A stretch of DNA of 64,000 bases, taken from the NCBI GenBank assembly GCA_016793465.1, contig JAEUJW010000041.1, positions 34,726 to 98,725 on the forward strand, read 5' to 3'. The position numbers and the translations under genes were made by a program. Every line of letters starts with the position of its first letter. The stretch's first letter is position 1. The notes beneath the pieces are model-generated. The model was not told where the DNA came from and ran no database searches. It saw nothing but the letters and a program-made list of their open reading frames with translations. This DNA is from Myxococcales bacterium. Its GTDB lineage: Bacteria > Myxococcota > Polyangia > Nannocystales > Nannocystaceae. Below, one piece after another: positions 52,199-60,062 of the stretch.

Positions 52199-53386
52199 AT
52201 GAGAGCCCAGTATGACGTGATCGTGGTCGGCGCCGGACCGGGCGGCGCCGTGTGTGCCGGGCGGCTCGCCGCGCGCGGGGCCCAGGTCCTGCTCGTCGAC
52301 AAGAAGCGCCCCGGCTGGCACAAGCCGTGCGGCGGGGGGATCCCCGAGTCGGTGTTCGCGCGCCACGACGTGCCCGCGTCGCTGGGCTTCGCCAGCCCGC
52401 GCGTGCAGGTCGTCGATCGCCACCGCCGCGCCAGCGTCACCCCGGTCCGCTACCGCGACGTCTACCGCAACGTCTTCGACGAGCACCTCGCCGAGCGGGC
52501 CCGCCGGGCCGGCGCCGACGTCGCGTTCGAGGCGCCGGTGCGCGAGCTGTGGCGGGCCGGCGACGCGTTCGTCGTCCGCACCGACCGCGGCACCTGCCGC
52601 GGCCACTACCTGGTCGGCGCCGACGGCTGCAACTCGATCGTGCGCCGCCGGCTGTTCGGCGAGCGCCTGCGCGACGACATGTGCGCCGTCGCCGTCGAGT
52701 ACTGGTTCCGCGTCCGCCACCGCGTGGCCTCGCTCGACTTCTTCGTCGAGCCCGAGGTCCTCGGCACCGGCTACGCCTACGTGTTCCCCAAGGACGACGG
52801 CGTGCTGGCGGTCGGCATCGCCGGCGTCGACATCGCCAGCCCGCGCCCGGTGCTCGACCGCCTGCTCGCCCTGCCGCGCTACCGGGCGCTCGTCGGCGAC
52901 GCCCCGATCGCGGCCGTGCACGGCGGGAGGATCCCCTATCGCCACCTCTCGCGCCTCCGCGAGGGCCGCCTGCTGCTCGTCGGCGACGCCGCCGGCCTCA
53001 ACACTCCGATCGTGTTCGCCGGCATCCCGGTCGCCCTGCAGTCGGGGCGGCTCGCCGGCGACCTGATCGCCCGGGCGCTCGCCGCCGGCTCCGACGCGCC
53101 GCTCGACCGCTACACCGTCGACGCCCTGCGCGCCGCCAGCCCCGGCTTCGCGGTCTGCCACGCCTACTACGACCTGCTGCTCGCCGGGCGCCGGGCGCCG
53201 CCGTTCGCCGCGCTCGCGCGCGGCTTCCTGCGCCGGCCGCACCTGCTACCGCGCATCTACATGATGTGGCGCGCGCTCGGCCGCCTCGTCGACGGCCTCG
53301 ACCTCGAGCGCCTCAGCGCCCCGCGCGCGGCCGGCCGCGGCGCGCGGGACCTCGACCTCGACCTCGTCCGCGGCGGAGGCGGGTGA
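52199..53386 (+). CDS. Geranylgeranyl reductase-family FAD oxidoreductase
   Basis: 395 aa from ATG 52199 (MRAQYDVIVVGAGPGGAVCA). Dinucleotide-binding GxGxxG at the N-terminus with Ala/Arg helix, DKKRPGWHKPCGGGIPESVF (the CGGG motif of the geranylgeranyl reductase / digeranylgeranylglycerophospholipid reductase family), LVGADGCNSIVRRRLFG (the GADG second FAD motif) and LLLVGDAAGLNTPIVFAGIP (GDA motif). The family reduces isoprenoid double bonds or hydroxylates polyenes, depending on member. Cytoplasmic or membrane-peripheral. It overlaps the downstream mpaB-like oxygenase by one base, suggesting a two-step pathway. Substrate unknown; an isoprenoid or pigment is likely. Confidence 0.87.
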   Translation: MRAQYDVIVVGAGPGGAVCAGRLAARGAQVLLVDKKRPGWHKPCGGGIPESVFARHDVPASLGFASPRVQVVDRHRRASVTPVRYRDVYRNVFDEHLAERARRAGADVAFEAPVRELWRAGDAFVVRTDRGTCRGHYLVGADGCNSIVRRRLFGERLRDDMCAVAVEYWFRVRHRVASLDFFVEPEVLGTGYAYVFPKDDGVLAVGIAGVDIASPRPVLDRLLALPRYRALVGDAPIAAVHGGRIPYRHLSRLREGRLLLVGDAAGLNTPIVFAGIPVALQSGRLAGDLIARALAAGSDAPLDRYTVDALRAASPGFAVCHAYYDLLLAGRRAPPFAALARGFLRRPHLLPRIYMMWRALGRLVDGLDLERLSAPRAAGRGARDLDLDLVRGGGG

Positions 53387-54165
53387 TGCTCGACCTCCTC
53401 GACCTCGTCCTGCACCGCCCGCACACCCGCGCCGGCTACAGCGACGCGGCGCGCGACCACCTGGCGATCATGCGGACCGTGTTCCTCCGCGACTTCGCGG
53501 CGGAGATCCGGCTCGGCGCGGCGCTGGCGCTGTTCCGCGTGTTCGCCGTGCCGCGGCTGTCGGCGACCCTCGCGCGCACCGGCGCGTGGGTCGACGGCGG
53601 GCGCGAGCGCCTCGACCGCACCGTCGAGCTGCTCACCACCCTGGTCGCCGACGGCTACGACGGCCCGCGCGGCGCGGCCGCCCTGGCCCGCATCAACGCC
53701 GCCCACGGCCGCCACCGCATCGCGAACGACGACATGCGCTACGTGCTGACGACCTTCGTCAGCGAGCCGGCGCGGGTGATCGAGCGCTACGGGCCGCGCC
53801 CGCTGCTCCCGCTCGAGCTCGCGGCGGCCTGCGTGTTCTGGCGCGAGGTCGGCCGGCGCATGGGCATCCGCGACATCCCCGCCGACTTCGCCGCCATGAC
53901 CGCGTACGCCCGCGACTACGAGGCCCGCCACCGCCGCCCCGCCGCCAGCAACCGCGTCGTCGCCGCGGGCGCGCTCGCGGCGATGGCCCAGCGCCTGCCG
54001 CCGCGCCTCGCCCCGCTCGGCCGCGGCGTCCTGCCGGCCCTGCTCGAGCCCGCGGTGCGCCGCGCCTGCGGCCTGCCCGACAGCCCGGGGCCGCTCGCCT
54101 GGGCGCTCGACGGCCTCGCCGCCGCCCGCCGCCGGCTGGTCGCCTGGGCGCCCGCGCCGGGCTGA
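53386..54165 (+). CDS. DUF2236 (mpaB/latex-oxygenase-like) protein
   Basis: 259 aa, ATG 53386 in a TGATG overlap with the preceding stop. Family marks: ERLDRTVELLTTLVADGYDG, ARINAAHGRHRIANDDMRYV then LTTFVSEPARVIERYGPRPL, ACVFWREVGRRMGIRDIPAD and AYARDYEARHRRP. The conserved His of INAAHGRHRI and Arg/His elsewhere are candidates for heme b ligation as in latex-clearing protein and MpaB, which oxidatively cleave isoprenoid chains. No signal peptide. Together with the upstream reductase this suggests modification and cleavage of an isoprenoid; that is inference. The 3' end, including the stop codon, is duplicated 111 bp downstream. Confidence 0.8.
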   Translation: MLDLLDLVLHRPHTRAGYSDAARDHLAIMRTVFLRDFAAEIRLGAALALFRVFAVPRLSATLARTGAWVDGGRERLDRTVELLTTLVADGYDGPRGAAALARINAAHGRHRIANDDMRYVLTTFVSEPARVIERYGPRPLLPLELAAACVFWREVGRRMGIRDIPADFAAMTAYARDYEARHRRPAASNRVVAAGALAAMAQRLPPRLAPLGRGVLPALLEPAVRRACGLPDSPGPLAWALDGLAAARRRLVAWAPAPG

Positions 54166-54341
54166 GCGGACCGACGCGGGCGGTCCTGAAGGACATGCAC
54201 CAACGGACATGTCTATAAGGACATGGCCTTCGGGACTCGCCGCCGCATGGTCCACCTGGCGCCCGCGCAGGGCTGAGCGGACCGACGCGGGCAGGCCCAA
54301 AGGACATGTATCAAAGGACATATTATTAAAGACATGTCCTG
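54137..54341 (+). repeat. 111-bp tandem duplication with two sets of three 14-bp repeats
   Basis: 54137-54230 and 54248-54341 align without gaps at an offset of 111 bp. Each copy contains the coding end of the DUF2236 gene with its TGA (GCGGACCGACGCGGG shared) followed by three 14-bp units: AAGGACATGCACCA, ACGGACATGTCTAT, AAGGACATGGCCTT in copy 1; AAGGACATGTATCA, AAGGACATATTATT, AAAGACATGTCCTG in copy 2. The second copy is non-coding and more AT-rich. Nothing else is recognised between the two gene pairs. Confidence 0.85.
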
Positions 54342-54412
54342 AGATCGCCGTGCGCCGGCCCGCGGCGGGCGCCGGAGGCCGCGGCCCGCGCCGGAGGCGG
54401 TCCAACGCCCGC

Positions 54413-55195
54413 TCACGGGACGCGCCGGCCGAGCCCGACGAGGCGGGCCAGCGCGCCGAGGATGTTGCGCAGGTCGAGCGGCACCCAGATCACCATCCCC
54501 ATGCCGTCCGCGAAGCCGGGGTTGCGCTCGCGGTAGAACTGCGCGTCGGGGTCGCCGCGCAGGCTCGCCGAGGCGTGCAGGCGCTCGGGGTCGCGGACCG
54601 CTCCGAGCCCGCGGATCAGCCAGGCCTCCTCGTCGACGAAGCGCAGGCCGCGGCGGTCGACGGCCGCGCGGGCGAGCGCCCGCACGGACGTCGGCGTGGC
54701 CCGTCCGCGGGCCGGCCAGAACCGCGGCATGCCGGCGGCGAACATGCGGTACGACGCGGGCGAGGTGACCACGCCCATGTACGCCAGCGGCGTCCGCGGC
54801 TCGCGCAGCTTGAAGCGCAGCGCCTCGCCGAGGGCGAACCGCTTGCCCGCGTCGGCCCCGCGGTAGCGGGTGTCGACGAACAGCAGCGCGCCGTAGACCG
54901 CGTGCTCGCGGCCGGCGTGGCGCACGCGGTGGATCGTCGCGCACGCGAAGCCGGCGAGCGCGCCGTCGTCGCCGAGGAGCAGGGCCACGCGGGCCGCGTC
55001 GTCGGCGAAGAAGTGGGCGTCGAAGGTCGCCCGATCGACGCCGGCCTTGTAGCGGGCGTAGATCGCGTAGGCGTCGGCGCACAGGGCCTCGCGCTCGGCG
55101 GCCGTCAAGCGGCCGAGGGTCACACGGCGGGTCCGGGCGATGCGCCGCCGCGCCACCCGCGGGCGCGGCGACTCGCCGGCTTCGACGACTCGCAC
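54413..55195 (-). CDS. GNAT-like acyltransferase, unknown substrate
   Basis: 260 aa from GTG 55195 (VRVVEAGESPRPR). The pattern of hydrophobic strands and the segment LLGDDGALAGFACATI, HAVYGALLFVDTRYRGADAG then KRFALGEALRFKLREP resemble the central strands and acetyl-CoA loop of GNAT-fold acyltransferases, with RYRGADAG in the position of the R/QxxGxG/A loop. Then YMGVVTSPASYRMFAAGMPR and FYRERNPGFADGMGMVIW. I do not recognise a specific family. It starts 10 bp after the end of the PhyH-like dioxygenase gene and is surely co-transcribed, so the two may modify the same small molecule. Confidence 0.6.
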   Translation of the reverse strand: MRVVEAGESPRPRVARRRIARTRRVTLGRLTAAEREALCADAYAIYARYKAGVDRATFDAHFFADDAARVALLLGDDGALAGFACATIHRVRHAGREHAVYGALLFVDTRYRGADAGKRFALGEALRFKLREPRTPLAYMGVVTSPASYRMFAAGMPRFWPARGRATPTSVRALARAAVDRRGLRFVDEEAWLIRGLGAVRDPERLHASASLRGDPDAQFYRERNPGFADGMGMVIWVPLDLRNILGALARLVGLGRRVP

Positions 55196-55205
55196 GGTCC
55201 ACCTC

Positions 55206-56108
55206 TCAGTACAGGCGGGCCAGGTGCTGCGAGCGCTCGAGCGGGTCGCCCGCTTGCAGGTCGAGGAGGCGCATGCCGACCGGGTCCTCGTGGGTGTGCA
55301 GGCCGAACTTGGTCAGCAGCGCCGTCGAGTCGGCCAGCAGCGCCGGGTCGAAGCGCGCCGAGGCCGGCAGCAGGCGGACCACGAAGGCCCGCCGGCGGGC
55401 CTGCGGCCCCTCGTGGAACGGCGCGCTGCGGTGGAACACGAACCGGTTGAACAGCAGCGCGTCGCCCGGGCGAAACGCCTGCTCGACCCGCTCGCGCTCG
55501 AGCACCGCGTTGCGCAGCGCGCAGAACGGCACGAAGTTGGCGGCCGCGCGCTGGACCAGCTCGTCGTCGGCGTGGGCGTGGCAGTAGTGGGCCAGCAGCT
55601 TGGTCTCCTCGCGGCCCGAGTAGACGCGCTCGGACACCACCGGCAGCCCGCCGTTTTGCCCGGCGGGGTCGACGTCGTCGAGCGGGATCCACAGCGTGTA
55701 GCCCTGCTCCTCCGGGCCGATGAACGCGAAGCTGCGGAAGCCCCAGTGCCAGGCCAGCCCGCGCAGCCCGGGCTTGATCTCGAAGCCGAGGCCCTGGGTG
55801 AGCAGCCAGCGGCCGTCGTCGATGCCGGCGCACAGCCGCCGGAACTCGGGCGAGCGGCGCACGTCCTCCATCAGCGCGCCGCGCAGGTCGAGGTTGTTCG
55901 AGTAGCCGGCGAACTGGCTGTCGCCGCCGTCGCGTCCGACGCCCTGCGGGGCCTCGCCGGACTGCGCGCGCAGCTGGTCGGCCAGCAGCGCGCGCAGGCC
56001 CTCGACCGCCGCGGGCGTGAAGAGGCTGGAGATCTTGAGGTAGCCGTCGCGGCGCAGCTGCTCCGCCGACGGCGCGTCGAATTCGACCGGATTCACGTAC
56101 ACGGACAT
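55206..56108 (-). CDS. PhyH (phytanoyl-CoA dioxygenase) family protein
   Basis: 300 aa; ATG 56108 in a CATGTCCGTG context. PhyH-type Fe(II)/2-oxoglutarate dioxygenase fold: N-terminal EQLRRDGYLKISSLFTPAAV, core GLRGLAWHWGFRSFAFIGPE, YTLWIPLDDVDPAGQNGGLP then VVSERVY, and C-terminal GDALLFNRFVFHRSAPFHEG with the distal His and the 2-oxoglutarate Arg in RRRAFVVRLLP. The usual proximal HxD iron motif is not obvious: WHWGF stands in the expected place, so the carboxylate ligand may be missing or displaced. Typical family reactions are hydroxylations or halogenations in secondary metabolism. First gene of a pair with the GNAT-like gene. Confidence 0.78.
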   Translation of the reverse strand: MSVYVNPVEFDAPSAEQLRRDGYLKISSLFTPAAVEGLRALLADQLRAQSGEAPQGVGRDGGDSQFAGYSNNLDLRGALMEDVRRSPEFRRLCAGIDDGRWLLTQGLGFEIKPGLRGLAWHWGFRSFAFIGPEEQGYTLWIPLDDVDPAGQNGGLPVVSERVYSGREETKLLAHYCHAHADDELVQRAAANFVPFCALRNAVLERERVEQAFRPGDALLFNRFVFHRSAPFHEGPQARRRAFVVRLLPASARFDPALLADSTALLTKFGLHTHEDPVGMRLLDLQAGDPLERSQHLARLY

Positions 56109-56212
56109 GCCCGGCGGGTGTGCAAGCCGGGGGCCAGCGGCGATCGCCGCGGCGCTCGCGGGGCGCCGCGCCGTGCGTCGCGCGCCCCGGCCGATTCCGC
56201 CGGTGGGGCCCG

Positions 56213-56231
56213 GCGCGCCCTGCCGGCGCGC
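56213..56231 (-). terminator. Short GC hairpin after the propeller lipoprotein gene
   Basis: Seven-bp stem GCGCGCC-CTGCC-GGCGCGC located 10 bp downstream of the stop of the minus-strand gene ending at 56242, before the PhyH gene. Could end the upstream transcript. Confidence 0.35.
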
Positions 56232-56241
56232 GGGCCCGGCG

Positions 56242-57768
56242 TCACTGCGGGAGGATGCTCAGGACCTGGCCGCCGGTCATGTCCGAGTACACGTAGTGGC
56301 TGCCGGGGACCATGACCTGCTGCATGGCGGGCACGTTGTCGGGGTCGATCTTCCAGGCCCAGCCCTCCTGGTCGACCAGCCACACGAACTTCTCGAGGTC
56401 GATGCTGACGCCGATGGCGGTCGAGCACGGCTGCGGCACGTGGAACTGGACCATGGTCTTGGTCACGCGGTCGACCTGCATGAGGCCGCAGCCGCCGTTG
56501 CTGGCCGCCCACACGTAGTTGTCGTCGGCCGCGATGCCGCGGTAGCAGTTGCCGGTGTTGGTGCCGGGCACGGCGGTGTACGTCTGGGTGTCGGGGTTGA
56601 AGTGGGTGATCGGGCCGGCGCAGCCGGCGAACCACGGGTCGCCGTCCTTGTCGACGGTGAAGCCGTAGGTCTGGACCGAGGAGTCGGGGGTCCAGCGGTC
56701 GACGGTCGCGGGGTTCTGGTCGCTGTTGATGCGCAGGAACTCGCCGCGCAGGCCGCCGAACCACGGGCGGAACTCGGGGTCGAGCGCGCCGCCGTAGGGC
56801 GAGTAGCCCTGGCCGTTCCAGCCGGGCACCACCACGGTCTCCTCGAGCACGCCCGTCTCGCCGTCGACGCGCACGAAGTGGGCGCCGCCGGCCGGGTTGG
56901 CCGAGTTGTAGCCGATCCAGACCTTGGGGTTGACGTACTTGCAGAGGTTCATGTCGAACGTGCCCGGGGTCCAGGTGACGCCGCGCGGGCCGTTGGTGAA
57001 GCCGCCGGCGGTCGGCCACACGGTGGTCCAGCGCACGCACTCGTCGGCGCCCCACGGGCGCACGTCGTTGGGGCCCTGGGAGGTGTCGATCGTGCCGTTG
57101 TTGTTGGCGTCGACGCAGTCCTCGACGTTGGCGGCGAACATGGTCGAGCGCCCGGACTCGCGGCCGTTGACGACCACGAAGCGGCCGTCGGCGCTGACAG
57201 CGGTGCGCGAGGGGTTCTCGTTGCCGGGGCCGACCCTGTAGCGCGCGACCTCGACGAGCGTCTGGGTGTTGACCTTGGCGACGTCGTTCTGGTTCTGGCT
57301 GGGGATCCAGATGAAGCTCTTCTCGACCATGCCCATGCCCATGGTGTCGCCCGGGTTGCAGACGACCGGGCCGGTGCTCTCGTCGCCGGTCGAGGAGGTC
57401 GACGACGACGTCGAGGGGTCGGGGCCGGTCGTGTCGCTCGTGCCCGTCGTGCTGGTCGCGGTGGTCTCGGCGGTCGGATCGACGGGGCCGGTCGAGGTCG
57501 AGAGCGTGGTCGGGGTGGTGGTCGGCTCGGTGCCGGACGAGCCCTGCGACTCCGACATCGAGCCGGCGGTGGTCGCGGTGCCGTCCGCGCTCTCGGAGGT
57601 CGTCGGCGGAGGATCGCTGTCCGAGGTGTCGAGCGTGGTCGGCAGCGTGAGCGTCGAGGTCGCCGACGCCGACGCGGACGCGGTGGCTCCGCCCGAGTCA
57701 CCGCAGGCGAGCGCGACGGAGAGCAGGGGCGCGACGCGCCAACCCAGGGCCCGGACGTTGTTCGACAT
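56242..57768 (-). CDS. Beta-propeller lipoprotein
   Basis: 508 aa; signal APLLSVALAC, Cys near 22, followed by a Ser/Thr/Asp/Glu linker to about 135. The rest is a set of NHL/YncE/Vgb-like blades: FIWIPSQNQNDVAKVNTQTL, SRTAVSADGRFVVVNGR, GGALDPEFRPWFGGLRGEFL, YGFTVDKDGDPWFAGCAGPI, YRGIAADDNYVWAASNGGCG, KFVWLVDQEGWAWKIDPDNV. It includes an EF-hand-like loop DANNNGTIDTSQ near 215 that could bind Ca. Most like the streptogramin-lyase/YncE-type propellers, without evidence for the lyase His. Extracytoplasmic, function unknown. Confidence 0.8.
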   Translation of the reverse strand: MSNNVRALGWRVAPLLSVALACGDSGGATASASASATSTLTLPTTLDTSDSDPPPTTSESADGTATTAGSMSESQGSSGTEPTTTPTTLSTSTGPVDPTAETTATSTTGTSDTTGPDPSTSSSTSSTGDESTGPVVCNPGDTMGMGMVEKSFIWIPSQNQNDVAKVNTQTLVEVARYRVGPGNENPSRTAVSADGRFVVVNGRESGRSTMFAANVEDCVDANNNGTIDTSQGPNDVRPWGADECVRWTTVWPTAGGFTNGPRGVTWTPGTFDMNLCKYVNPKVWIGYNSANPAGGAHFVRVDGETGVLEETVVVPGWNGQGYSPYGGALDPEFRPWFGGLRGEFLRINSDQNPATVDRWTPDSSVQTYGFTVDKDGDPWFAGCAGPITHFNPDTQTYTAVPGTNTGNCYRGIAADDNYVWAASNGGCGLMQVDRVTKTMVQFHVPQPCSTAIGVSIDLEKFVWLVDQEGWAWKIDPDNVPAMQQVMVPGSHYVYSDMTGGQVLSILPQ

Positions 57769-57941
57769 GCTCCGAGCGTAGGGGAACGCCCGGGGCGAAT
57801 GCGCGAATTTCGAGTGGAACCACGTGATTTAAATGCGGTGTTTCACTCTGGCGGGCATGACGGGCATCGCGCCTTTCGCGCGCGTGGGCTGGGGGCTGGC
57901 GTCGGCTTGTCGGGGCCCGCGGCCGCGGGGACAGTGGCCGG

Positions 57942-59525
57942 ATGCGGCAGGGAATCGTGGTCATGGGTGTGCTGGCGGGCTTTTGCGCGTGCAAGGACGG
58001 CGCGGCGGACGAGACCGGGGTCGCGGCGACCGAGGTGATGTCCGGCGGGCCGACGGCGGCGACGTCGACCGGCGGAGGCGAGGCCGGCGAGACCTCGACG
58101 GGATCGCCGACGAGCAGGCCGACGAGCGCGGGCGAGTCGGGCGAGACCGCGGCGGACCCGACGAGCGGCCCGACCGGCGATCCGACCGGCGACACGACGA
58201 CCGCGGACGGCGAGACCGGCGACACCGGCGGGGTCGAGCCGGACCCCGTGCCGGCCGAGTTCACCGGCTGCGACGCGGGGCCGAGCGGGCGCGACATCGC
58301 GGTCGACCCCGGCACCTACGAGGGCCTGGTCGCCGGCATGCAGCCGGGCGACCGCATGCTGTTCGCCGCGGGCGTGTACACCGGCGGCCTCGACATCGTC
58401 GACATGAACGGGGCGCCGGGGGCGTGCTTCTTCTTCGAGGGGCCGGGCGAGGGGCCGCCGGCGGTGTTCGTCGGCAACTCGAACCGCAACACCGTCAGCA
58501 TCCGCGACTCGAGCTACGTGGTGGTGCGGGGGCTCGAGCTCGACGGGATGGGGCAGCTCGGCGACGGCGTGAAGGCGGAGGGCGACGCGGCCTACGCCCA
58601 CCACGTCGTGCTCGAGGATCTGCACATTCACGACCACGACGGCGACCTGCAGATCGTCGGGATCAACACCAAGTGTCCGACCTGGGGCTGGGTGATCCGC
58701 GACTGCACGATCGAGCGGGTCGGCACGGGCATCTACCTCGGCAACTCGAACGGCGACAAGCCGTTCGTCGGCGGGCTGGTCGAGCACAACGTGGTGCTCG
58801 ACACGCTCGGGTACAACATGCAGATCAAGCACCAGAACGACCGGCCGGCCCTCGACGGGCTGCCGGCCCAGGCGACGACGATCATCCGCCACAACGTGCT
58901 CAGCAAGCAGAACGGCGGGCTCACCGGGGACAACGCGCGGCCGAACCTGCTGCTCGGGCACTTCCCGCCGGCCGGGCCGGGGGCGGACGACCAGTATCTG
59001 GTGTACGGCAACTTCTTCCACGACAACCCGACCGAGGCGCTGTTCCAGGGCGAGGGGCACGTCGCCCTGTACAACAACGTGTTCGTGGCGCCGAGCGGGC
59101 CGGCGATCCGGATCCAGCCGCAGAACGACGTGCCGAAGCGGATCGCGATCTTCTTCAACAGCGTCCACGCGAGCGGCGGGGGCGTCCGCGTGGCCGGCGG
59201 AGACCCGGGCTACGCGCAGATCGTGGTCGGCAACGCGGTCGTCGCCGACCCGCCGCTCGACGGCGGGACCCAGGCCGACAACGCGGCGAGCCTGCCCGGC
59301 GAGGCCGGCGTGTTCGTCGATCCGGCGGCGCCGGTCGGCGCGGGGCTCGACCTCCACCCGCTGCCGGGCGCGCTCGCGGCCGACGTGGACACGGCCATGC
59401 TCGCCGCGTACCTGCGCTGGGACCACGACTTCGACGGGCGGCCGCGCGACGGCGGGTTCGTCGGGGCGTACGCGGGCCCGGCGGACGCTGGCGCGTGGGC
59501 GCTGGCGCGGGCGCGCAAGCCGTGA
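57942..59525 (+). CDS. Parallel beta-helix exported protein
   Basis: 527 aa; short N-terminal signal (GIVVMGVLAGFCAC), probably lipoprotein although the lipobox is atypical. Linker of Thr/Gly/Glu to about 105. Then a right-handed parallel beta-helix of the pectate-lyase/carbohydrate-binding type: IAVDPGTYEGLVAGMQPGDR, YVVVRGLELDGMGQ, HVVLEDLHIHDHDGDLQIVG, WVIRDCTIERVGTGIYLGNS, GLVEHNVVLDTLGYNMQIKH, ALYNNVFVAPSGPAIRIQPQ and IVVGNAVVADPPLDGG. Such proteins are polysaccharide lyases or surface binders. His-Asp-His-Asp (HIHDHDGD) near 230 may be a metal or catalytic site. The C-terminus DHDFDGRPRDGGFVGAYAG is typical of right-handed beta-helix proteins of this kind. Confidence 0.82.
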   Translation: MRQGIVVMGVLAGFCACKDGAADETGVAATEVMSGGPTAATSTGGGEAGETSTGSPTSRPTSAGESGETAADPTSGPTGDPTGDTTTADGETGDTGGVEPDPVPAEFTGCDAGPSGRDIAVDPGTYEGLVAGMQPGDRMLFAAGVYTGGLDIVDMNGAPGACFFFEGPGEGPPAVFVGNSNRNTVSIRDSSYVVVRGLELDGMGQLGDGVKAEGDAAYAHHVVLEDLHIHDHDGDLQIVGINTKCPTWGWVIRDCTIERVGTGIYLGNSNGDKPFVGGLVEHNVVLDTLGYNMQIKHQNDRPALDGLPAQATTIIRHNVLSKQNGGLTGDNARPNLLLGHFPPAGPGADDQYLVYGNFFHDNPTEALFQGEGHVALYNNVFVAPSGPAIRIQPQNDVPKRIAIFFNSVHASGGGVRVAGGDPGYAQIVVGNAVVADPPLDGGTQADNAASLPGEAGVFVDPAAPVGAGLDLHPLPGALAADVDTAMLAAYLRWDHDFDGRPRDGGFVGAYAGPADAGAWALARARKP

Positions 59526-59536
59526 CGACGGGAGGG

Positions 59537-60058
59537 CTACGGCGCCGCGGCCAGGCGGCGCGCGACCTCGGCCCTCAGCTCGTCGAGCTGGCCCGGCTTC
59601 TCGCCGGCGAACACGCGGGCGATGGTGCCGTCGCGCTCGACCAGGAACACGGTCGGCATCTTCGGCGGCGCCCAGGCCTTGCCGAGGCTGCGGTCGGCGT
59701 CGTGGACGACCGGGAAGCTGAGCTCGACCTGCTCCTTCAGGAAGGCCTCGGCGTCGCTCTGCTGCTCGTCGACGCTGACGCCGACGACGACGAGGCCGGC
59801 GCGGCCGTGCTCGCGGTGGAGCTGCTCGAGCGCGGGCAGCTCGCGGCGGCAGGGCTCGCACCACGAGGCCCAGAAGTCGACGAGCACGAGCTTGCCGCGC
59901 TCGGCGGCGAGGTCGAAGGCGGGGCCGTCGAGGCGCTTGCCGGCCAGCGGGGGGGCGGGGGCGCCGGCGGCGGCCTCGGGGGCGGCGGTCGAGCCGGTCC
60001 TGTCGCAGGCGGCGAGGGTCGTGAGGAGGAGCGAGGCGAGGAGGGTGTGCGTGCGCAT
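59537..60058 (-). CDS. TlpA/ResA-type thioredoxin lipoprotein
   Basis: 173 aa; lipoprotein signal LLASLLLTTLAAC, then the thioredoxin fold with LVLVDFWASWCEPCRRELPA (CxxC redox motif WCEPC near 72-76), VVVGVSVDEQQSDAEAFLKE and the cis-Pro segment PKMPTVFLVERDG. Membrane-anchored, extracytoplasmic thiol reductase or disulfide donor. It follows the DUF3570 gene by 4 bp in the same operon. The two divergent neighbours carry CxxCH-like motifs and DUF4266/DUF2271, so a role in delivering reducing equivalents to a c-type heme or flavin-bearing periplasmic complex is plausible. Confidence 0.9.
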   Translation of the reverse strand: MRTHTLLASLLLTTLAACDRTGSTAAPEAAAGAPAPPLAGKRLDGPAFDLAAERGKLVLVDFWASWCEPCRRELPALEQLHREHGRAGLVVVGVSVDEQQSDAEAFLKEQVELSFPVVHDADRSLGKAWAPPKMPTVFLVERDGTIARVFAGEKPGQLDELRAEVARRLAAAP

Positions 60059-60062
60059 GGTG

